From a virus, in IMG/VR virus record IMGVR_UViG_3300006751_000030, positions 1 through 41,080 of that record: a stretch of 41,080 nucleotides of DNA. One strand, written 5' to 3'. The position numbers were made by a program, and so were the translations under genes. Below are positions 35,187 to 41,080 of the stretch, piece after piece (position 1 is the first letter of the stretch; every line of letters starts with the position of its first letter). The notes below the pieces were generated by a model that saw only the letters and a list, made by a program, of their open reading frames with translations, was not told the DNA's origin and made no database searches.

Positions 35187-35659
35187 CTAACCTCGTGTTC
35201 ACGAATGTCCTGTGCCAGCTTTATTGTTCTATTGATTGGCATGAACTTCTTGTGAATATATTCTACCCCATAATCTCCAGAAGGCAACCTAACTTCCCAA
35301 TATCCATCATTATTGGTTTTTACATTTTTAATTAATTTATTTTTATTATCGTAAATATTCACAACAACACTCTCTAATGGTTGCCGCGCTTTATTTACTA
35401 TATATCCGAATGTTTTTACTTTCCCCAAAACAACTCTATCTATTTGTGTAGAAGAATCATCCGCCTGAGGTGCGGCCGCAGAAGGTCCGCTGCTCGGCGC
35501 TATGGCCTTCGGGCTAGACCCTGAGCTTAGTTTAACAATCTTGTTGTTTAATAACTTTACATTATTATCTATAACTTGAACTTTTTTATCTAAAAACTCA
35601 AGCTTGTCTAAAATTTCATATATCGCATCTATTGCGGATTGTTCTCGTGTTTCAGACAT
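35183..35659 (-). CDS. Small virion protein: coiled coil plus Ig-like/transthyretin-like domain
   Basis: A 158-residue protein with AAGGA six bases before the ATG. Residues about 8-45 form a heptad-like coiled coil (YEILDKLEFLDKKVQVIDNN and on). A low-complexity Ser/Ala/Pro linker spans about 46-70. Residues about 76-150 read as a carboxypeptidase-regulatory-like or Ig-like beta-sandwich (GYIVNKARQPLESVVVNIYD, then NNDGYWEVRLPSGDYGVEY), a fold phages often use as a decoration or fibre-linking module. It follows the large fibre gene and its TGA overlaps the next gene's GTG in a 4-base GTGA junction, implying translational coupling. A trimeric fibre connector is plausible but not proven; no enzymatic motif is visible. 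Confidence 0.55.
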   Translation of the reverse strand: MSETREQSAIDAIYEILDKLEFLDKKVQVIDNNVKLLNNKIVKLSSGSSPKAIAPSSGPSAAAPQADDSSTQIDRVVLGKVKTFGYIVNKARQPLESVVVNIYDNKNKLIKNVKTNNDGYWEVRLPSGDYGVEYIHKKFMPINRTIKLAQDIREHEVR

Positions 35660-35668
35660 AATTTATCC

Positions 35669-38600
35669 TTATGATTCATATTTAATAACATTTGAGGTTT
35701 CTTGGAAACCTGTTAGCGTCTTCCCAAGGCCGGCACTGTCTACGTTTCTATAGCAAACAAGGCCATGATCAGAATGAATTGCGCCAATTGAAATATTACC
35801 AAAAACATTTATATTTTCAAAATCATTATCTGGATTTAAATAAACCACACCTTCTCCATAGCCAATCCCCTCAAATTGGCAGCCAGATATTATTATATTG
35901 CTGTATAGGCCATCCTGGGAATTACCAATATGTATTGGCGTCTCATTGGGAGTAGAATCGTTATCCCAATCATTTATATTAGAGCTTGAATTATCAACAA
36001 CATAATCACTTGCTCCGATAAATTTAATATTTCTAATAGCAAAATGAGCCTCAACATTGCCTCCAGAACTATTTAAAAGATTATGCTTCAGCATAATAAC
36101 GGAATCTCCAACACCTGCGCTAAGATCCTCTAGCCCTTTATATGTAAAGTCTCTAAGCTCTACGCCACTTACGATGAGATCGTCTGTTGAGAAATATCCA
36201 ATTTTAAACAAGGGGTCGCTTATAGACCTCGCGGTGGTGCCTCCGGGAGGATATGATGGGTCCCTGGTTATAATCGTATTTGGTCCAGATCCTTTTAATA
36301 TCAAATCATGATAAATTTCTATAGCTTCTGTAATTTTATACTCCCCTTCTCTAATATGAATAGTTGGAGTTCCAGAGTTTGGAAATAATTTTGTAAAATG
36401 TTCACTATATATAACTGCTTCATTTATTGAAGTGAAATGACCCAATTCTCGATTATTTGCAACTATAAGATTTTTTGTAACTTTATAGTCTAGACGACTA
36501 ACATATAGTCTTAAATCATATACTGTATTCTCAGTAGAGCTAGTTACATTTATATAGGCTAAATGCAATATATCTTGATCTTTAAATGGAGAAAAATATT
36601 CTCCAGGGTTATCTGGATCTTCTACTTTATTTTCAACCTGTATACATCCTTCTCCGTCTATTGCTATATAAAAATCATCAGTACTAGCAGTAACGGTTCC
36701 TGTAGGCGAATGTGTATACAACATATCTTGAATTCCAAGATATTCAAATCTTATTCCATTTACAACAAGAACTCCGGGATCAATTGTTATTAAGCAAGTT
36801 CCATCTCCTGCAGAGTTATCTACAGAAGAAACTAATCCATTTCTTATTACACCATTGCCCCTTAGATCGTTTCTTGGCCCCTGAATATATCTTTCAAGAA
36901 ATGGCTCTGATATAATTGTGTCATCAACAGTTCCTGTTGTTCTTTTGTCTATAGTTCTCGGAACCCCCAGCCCCGAGTCCCCAAGCACCATTCCCATATC
37001 TGTTGAATAGGTTCCTCTACATAAATGCAGACAAGCCCTAGAAGGCTCGCTATAGCCAGTTATCTCTACTGTCATATTAGAGGTTGGAGCGCCCGTTGTA
37101 TGTACCTCTAAAACTATATATGACATTTTATCGCTAGAGTATATCTTGTACGTTCCACCACCGGCCACAAATACAGCCTCTCCAGAAACTGACGTTGGGT
37201 CAGTTAGGGTTGCATATCTATCTGTAGTAATTGTCAAAGATGCTTCATCACCATCCGTTATGAATCCATATGAAGCATCAACAATAGATGCATAAAAATT
37301 TGGATCTTTAAAGCTTGAAGCAATAAGCATTCTTTTGTCAAAGAATATATCCATATCCTCTGTTAGAAAAACATCAAAAAGTATCGATCCATTCCCTGCA
37401 ATTTCATCAAACTCCATTTCGCCAACTGGAGCGGAGCTTCTTAGGATATATAATGCAGAATCATCTCCAAGCTCTCCCTCCAAAACTGAGCCCAAATAAT
37501 CTAGCGATAACAACTCATCGTTTACAGATGTAATCCTATATGTTCCATCGTCTGTAGAAACACTTGATCCGCTTATTACGCAAATATCTCCAATTCTGAC
37601 TCCATCCTCAAAGAAGTTATTAGATGTAGTCGACAAGTTTGCAGTTCCCATATTAATTTGAATTGTTGTAGAAGTATATGCAATCCTTGTATTAAAAGTT
37701 TTTAGCAATGCGCCATTTATGTGGTAAGCATTTCCATACAACCCCTCTACTTCTCGGTCTAATATATAAGAAAGGCCCAGAGTGCTTGTTGCGTCTTGTT
37801 CAGAAGCTGCCGTTATCTCTAAAGTTCTATTTTTTACATCATCTGCAAAATTTGGAACAATATGTGTTATGGCCAATTCGTAACAACGCAACGAGCGCAT
37901 CTTGTACGCCATAATATTTAATTTATTTTCTACAGAGTAAGTGTTGATCATGTTAACTATTGTGTCAAGAGTCTGAACGTCAAAATTTGAATCATAAACC
38001 TCTATTTTAACTGCATCTTCTCCATCTATTTTTATAGCAATAGTGTCTGAAGTGCCGCTTACAATTCCGTCTGCTCTCAAACCAGAAGATATTATTGTAG
38101 CTGCGTTTGGAAGGGCTACATGTATATCTGGCGTATTGGTTCTATCATATCTTGGCCTAACAACGCAATTAAACCCATTTTCATTATAATTTGTATACTT
38201 GCCCTTAGTTATCTGGCCCGTTATACCCGCCACATAAGAGCTAAGCGGCTGCCCATAAACGTCTATGTAGTCAACCCCTAGGCCATCCCCTGTTAGCTCA
38301 ACATCTGCAATAACATAATCTCTATTATCATCCTCATTAGGAGACCCTATCATTGTAAATATATCAAATTTAGAAATTGTGCCATTAAAAGAAGGCTGCG
38401 AAGTAAAAGACACTCTATCTTTAGAGGCGGCATTTGGGCCGCTATATGTTATGGCAGACTCTTCTACCAAAACCGACCCTTCGTCATTCTCTTCAAACGC
38501 ATCATACGTAGAGCCGGTTCGAACTATTCCATTAGAATTAAAATTTAGATTTACATTTTTTAAACTTTTTTCTTCAATTGCGGCCAGGTCATCCAACGCT

Positions 38601-39271
38601 CCTTGAACATCATCTGAAGGGATAATTGTGCTATAATCTTCATTATTATAAAAAATTTGATTTGCCAAATGAGAGCTATTAGTTGACGAAATCGATTCTC
38701 CAGTATAGTATATATGAGCGTTATAAAGTTCCTCTAAAGCCTCTTGCAGCGTTCCGTCTGCAAGCTCCATTGTAGCAGAAGTTGATGCATCTATATCTGC
38801 GGAGGCAACGGTTATTGCGACAGCTTTGTGCCTATCTATGGCATCTTCGTGAACGTGCGCTGAAACTATTCTGTTTAACTCTTCTAATGTATCTATAAGG
38901 TTTTGTAGTCTGTTTGATATTTGAGATATTTCATCTTGCAGCAATTGAGTTGGGTATTGTAATTTTAGCTTAGACTCATCGATGGCCGCCACTTTTGATA
39001 CATCTTCATTTCCGATTGGTCCAGAGAGAATGCTAGATCTATCTAATGCTACTTTTAAAAGATTTCCATTTTCATCCAAAACATTCGCAAGACGTGCAGC
39101 AACAGTATTGCCTATAGCCCCTTGGGGATTTATTCCTAAAGTCTTTTCGATTTGAAATAATGCAGATCGCAAAGAGTTTAATACATCAGAGCCTATTTCT
39201 GTTATATTATCTCTAACAACAGGTATTTCTACAGATGTATCTAATTGATTTGGATATTTTGATTTAGGCAT
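35669..39271 (-). CDS. Large tail fibre protein with C-terminal beta-helix
   Basis: This 1200-residue protein starts at an ATG preceded by AAGGAG with 7-base spacing. The N-terminal ~75 residues (YPNQLDTSVEIP.. then NPQGAIGNTVAARL) resemble an attachment region I associate with fibre-like structural proteins of large phages. A predicted coiled coil follows (about 105-140). Two VQGALDDL-like segments (about 175-235) resemble fibre shaft repeats. The centre is beta-rich with no recognised catalytic motif. From about residue 934 to 1170 there is a pectate-lyase-like right-handed beta-helix (INEAVIYS, IHIREGEYKITEAIEIY, LILKGSGPNT, IIISGCQFEGIG). It lies between another fibre gene and a small Ig-like protein, so a baseplate-attached adhesin is likely. 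Beta-helices in this position can bind or cleave surface polysaccharide; I see no residues that prove catalysis. Confidence 0.72.
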   Translation of the reverse strand: MPKSKYPNQLDTSVEIPVVRDNITEIGSDVLNSLRSALFQIEKTLGINPQGAIGNTVAARLANVLDENGNLLKVALDRSSILSGPIGNEDVSKVAAIDESKLKLQYPTQLLQDEISQISNRLQNLIDTLEELNRIVSAHVHEDAIDRHKAVAITVASADIDASTSATMELADGTLQEALEELYNAHIYYTGESISSTNSSHLANQIFYNNEDYSTIIPSDDVQGALDDLAAIEEKSLKNVNLNFNSNGIVRTGSTYDAFEENDEGSVLVEESAITYSGPNAASKDRVSFTSQPSFNGTISKFDIFTMIGSPNEDDNRDYVIADVELTGDGLGVDYIDVYGQPLSSYVAGITGQITKGKYTNYNENGFNCVVRPRYDRTNTPDIHVALPNAATIISSGLRADGIVSGTSDTIAIKIDGEDAVKIEVYDSNFDVQTLDTIVNMINTYSVENKLNIMAYKMRSLRCYELAITHIVPNFADDVKNRTLEITAASEQDATSTLGLSYILDREVEGLYGNAYHINGALLKTFNTRIAYTSTTIQINMGTANLSTTSNNFFEDGVRIGDICVISGSSVSTDDGTYRITSVNDELLSLDYLGSVLEGELGDDSALYILRSSAPVGEMEFDEIAGNGSILFDVFLTEDMDIFFDKRMLIASSFKDPNFYASIVDASYGFITDGDEASLTITTDRYATLTDPTSVSGEAVFVAGGGTYKIYSSDKMSYIVLEVHTTGAPTSNMTVEITGYSEPSRACLHLCRGTYSTDMGMVLGDSGLGVPRTIDKRTTGTVDDTIISEPFLERYIQGPRNDLRGNGVIRNGLVSSVDNSAGDGTCLITIDPGVLVVNGIRFEYLGIQDMLYTHSPTGTVTASTDDFYIAIDGEGCIQVENKVEDPDNPGEYFSPFKDQDILHLAYINVTSSTENTVYDLRLYVSRLDYKVTKNLIVANNRELGHFTSINEAVIYSEHFTKLFPNSGTPTIHIREGEYKITEAIEIYHDLILKGSGPNTIITRDPSYPPGGTTARSISDPLFKIGYFSTDDLIVSGVELRDFTYKGLEDLSAGVGDSVIMLKHNLLNSSGGNVEAHFAIRNIKFIGASDYVVDNSSSNINDWDNDSTPNETPIHIGNSQDGLYSNIIISGCQFEGIGYGEGVVYLNPDNDFENINVFGNISIGAIHSDHGLVCYRNVDSAGLGKTLTGFQETSNVIKYES

Positions 39272-41080
39272 TATTACTCTCCTTCATAGCCCTCTCGGCG
39301 TCCCTCATGGCTATCGCGGCCTTTCGCTGCTTAGCCTTTTCTTTTTCCGGCTCTGTCTTTGCTCGCTCAACACCCTTCCAGAGCCTCTCCGCAGCCTCGT
39401 CTTTTCTTGTGCCAATAATCAAAATATTATACTTACCAGGCTCATTAACAGTTATTGTTGCAATATTATCATTAACGTCGCCATACCCGGCTCCGAAGTG
39501 TCCTGCTGGAGAAACCCAAACCATAGCATCTTTATTTAATAAATTAAAATAGTCAGGAAGCTCTAAGCTATTGTCTCCCGAAGTTAACTCTTTTGTCCAC
39601 CTGTATAAATTGTCCCCTGTGGTCGGAGATTCAACAGCAGAGTGTTTAAGCCAATAGTCATCAGTTTTGGCTGGATCTGGATGATCAATAGTGAAATTAT
39701 TAGTTTCAGAGGTAATACCACCCAAGGCAACAACTCCATGCTCATTCATCATATCACCAATTTCCAAAGGAGCATCTGCCACATTTACAATTCTAAATGG
39801 ATTTGAATTGCCAACATCTCCGCAAATTAGATAGTGACTTGCAGTACGCCCGTTGCCGAGCCAAGTTCCTGAAAAACTAAAAACTAAAAACTGAAATTCG
39901 CCTGTTTGTATAAAACTTCCAGAAGAGTCAAATACTTTGAGCATATATGGGCTACTGCTAGTTGAGCTCTCAACACTCAAGAGAGCCACACCATCTCCTA
40001 ACCTTCTGTCTCCATAAATACGACAAAATGGATCATCATCAGTTGGTGGACCTACCTTTAAGCTTCCAGATGCCCCAGAAGCTGTAGAGACAACGTGAAG
40101 CATCGCCTCTGCATCCTCTTCTCCAATCCCAACCCTTCCTTCGATTGCAACATTTGTATCGGAGCCCAGGGTGCCAGAGGCTGTCCAGCCTGAGGTGGAC
40201 TCATTATCTGCGATGGCGACACGGCCAATGGAGGAAATAGCCCGAGTAGTGTTTCCCATCTCGGCCCCATTTATGCTGACCTGGCCAACAAGTGTTGCGT
40301 TTTGATCTGAGTCTAATGTAAGAGCTACCACCTCATCGGCAGTTTTAAAGCGTACTTTCCCCGAAGAATGGTTGGTGGCCAAAGTTAATTGAGGGCTAGC
40401 GCTATTATAATTTCCTCTGATATAGCTATTTCTATGCAAAGTTGGGGTGCCAAAATTTATCTGGCTATAATTGGCATCAGGACAAAGAAGCATCACTCCC
40501 ACATGGCCGCTATTCTCTATAATCACATCATCAGCCGTGCTAATGCCAGAGTTAATAACTCCGGAATCGCCAGCTTTTATGTGTAGCGTAACGTCATCGT
40601 CTATATCAAATATAGAAGTTCCGATTCCAACTTTATTTCCTACGAATAAATTGTTGCTAATTCTATCTCCCCAGAGATGAGAGCCGGAGGCGTCAGGAGT
40701 TCCCGAGCTATTGGTAATTATATTCCCTCTCCATTCTATATTATTTTCAGGAGGAGCATCATTAAAGTCGAATATATGCCCAGCCCCCCCTACATACATA
40801 GCATAATCTGGCGCAGTAGTCTCTCCGTTGCCCCTAAAGGCATTATTCGATAACGTTATATTTTTTAACTTAGCAGCAGTAATACCGCTGAAAGAAGCTA
40901 TAACAGAGTTTAAAAATTGGCAATTAGATATAGTTACGTTTCCTATATCATCGCTTGAATTTATCCTACTTAAAACAACGCCGAAATTAAAGGAGCTAAA
41001 GCCATCTTTTTCTGAATTATCAAATGTTACATTATTTATATTTACACCAAAATTATGAACATTGCTACTAGAATCTTCAA
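39264..41080 (-). CDS. Tail fibre / tailspike-like protein, 5' end beyond window
   Basis: The reading frame is open from the right window edge to a TAA at 39266-39264, giving at least 604 residues; the true start lies outside. An internal ATG at 40799 is not a convincing start because the frame continues upstream with the same kind of sequence. That upstream part shows repeated rungs of the type NVTISNCQF and NITLSNNAF, typical of right-handed parallel beta-helices in phage adhesins. The middle has fibre-like repeats (VGIGT...LHI, VGIGEED..MLHV) resembling shaft repeats of marine-type tail fibres. The last ~45 residues are a highly charged Lys/Glu/Arg/Ala helix, and no S74 (intramolecular chaperone) domain follows. 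The gene overlaps the next fibre gene by 8 bases. The stretch around 40140-40260 is clearly richer in G+C than its surroundings. Role as host-binding fibre is inferred from repeats and context. Confidence 0.7.
   Translation of the reverse strand, partial: EDSSSNVHNFGVNINNVTFDNSEKDGFSSFNFGVVLSRINSSDDIGNVTISNCQFLNSVIASFSGITAAKLKNITLSNNAFRGNGETTAPDYAMYVGGAGHIFDFNDAPPENNIEWRGNIITNSSGTPDASGSHLWGDRISNNLFVGNKVGIGTSIFDIDDDVTLHIKAGDSGVINSGISTADDVIIENSGHVGVMLLCPDANYSQINFGTPTLHRNSYIRGNYNSASPQLTLATNHSSGKVRFKTADEVVALTLDSDQNATLVGQVSINGAEMGNTTRAISSIGRVAIADNESTSGWTASGTLGSDTNVAIEGRVGIGEEDAEAMLHVVSTASGASGSLKVGPPTDDDPFCRIYGDRRLGDGVALLSVESSTSSSPYMLKVFDSSGSFIQTGEFQFLVFSFSGTWLGNGRTASHYLICGDVGNSNPFRIVNVADAPLEIGDMMNEHGVVALGGITSETNNFTIDHPDPAKTDDYWLKHSAVESPTTGDNLYRWTKELTSGDNSLELPDYFNLLNKDAMVWVSPAGHFGAGYGDVNDNIATITVNEPGKYNILIIGTRKDEAAERLWKGVERAKTEPEKEKAKQRKAAIAMRDAERAMKESNNA

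Noticed and set aside
1-41080. Possibility that the module is a tailocin or extracellular injection system rather than a phage
   Set aside because: A full tape measure, chaperone frameshift, fibres and very large baseplate fit a phage better, but no head gene is in the window, so it remains only unlikely.
1-41080. Stop codon reassignment, as seen in some large phages
   Set aside because: TAA, TAG and TGA all end genes at sensible places, followed by the next binding site and start; no gene needs read-through of a stop other than the frameshift case.

Overview
The window looks like part of the tail, baseplate and fibre module of a large contractile-tailed phage (myovirus). Every supported gene is on the minus strand, so transcription runs from 41080 towards 1. 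The DNA is AT-rich. Most visible starts are ATG preceded by AGGA/GGAGG-type ribosome binding sites, and TAA, TAG and TGA all serve as stops, so the standard bacterial code fits. The oversized structural proteins (2763, 1759, at least 1259, 1200, 1116 and 1107 residues) suggest a jumbo-type phage. That is an inference, because no capsid, terminase or replication gene is present. The host cannot be named.

Layout in transcription order: (i) 41080-35183, adhesion: a fibre/spike gene cut by the right edge, a 1200-residue fibre with a C-terminal beta-helix, and a small coiled-coil plus Ig-like protein. (ii) 35186-34024: a 116-residue unknown and a 269-residue candidate tail-terminator (gp15 position). 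(iii) 33955-29934: tail sheath and tail tube, followed by a strong hairpin terminator. (iv) 29828-26926: tail assembly chaperone, with an apparent programmed -1 frameshift producing a G/GT-like pair, then the tape measure protein. (v) 26868-18133, central hub: tube-initiator/hub candidate, giant hub protein and OB-fold spike. (vi) 18046-7659: a 2763-residue protein with a long hydrophobic, Cys-rich segment, and a 697-residue helical unknown. (vii) 7551-1, wedge: gp25-like, gp6/J-like, and a gp7/tail-protein-I-like gene running off the left edge.

The parts fit one machine: sheath and tube polymerise on a hub and wedge baseplate, the tape measure sets tail length with help from the chaperone pair, and the fibres supply adhesion. 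The order tube, chaperone, tape measure, hub, spike, gp25, J, wedge is the usual contractile-tail order. Two extended genes reach the window edges (1-3777 and 39264-41080), so coding density is near total. The largest gap is about 100 bases and no stretch over 300 bases lacks a gene. I saw no tRNA, CRISPR array, insertion sequence, attachment site or origin.

The two strongest points for follow-up are the T_TTA_AAA slippery site with a downstream stem-loop at 29352-29314, and the hydrophobic segment inside the 2763-residue protein.
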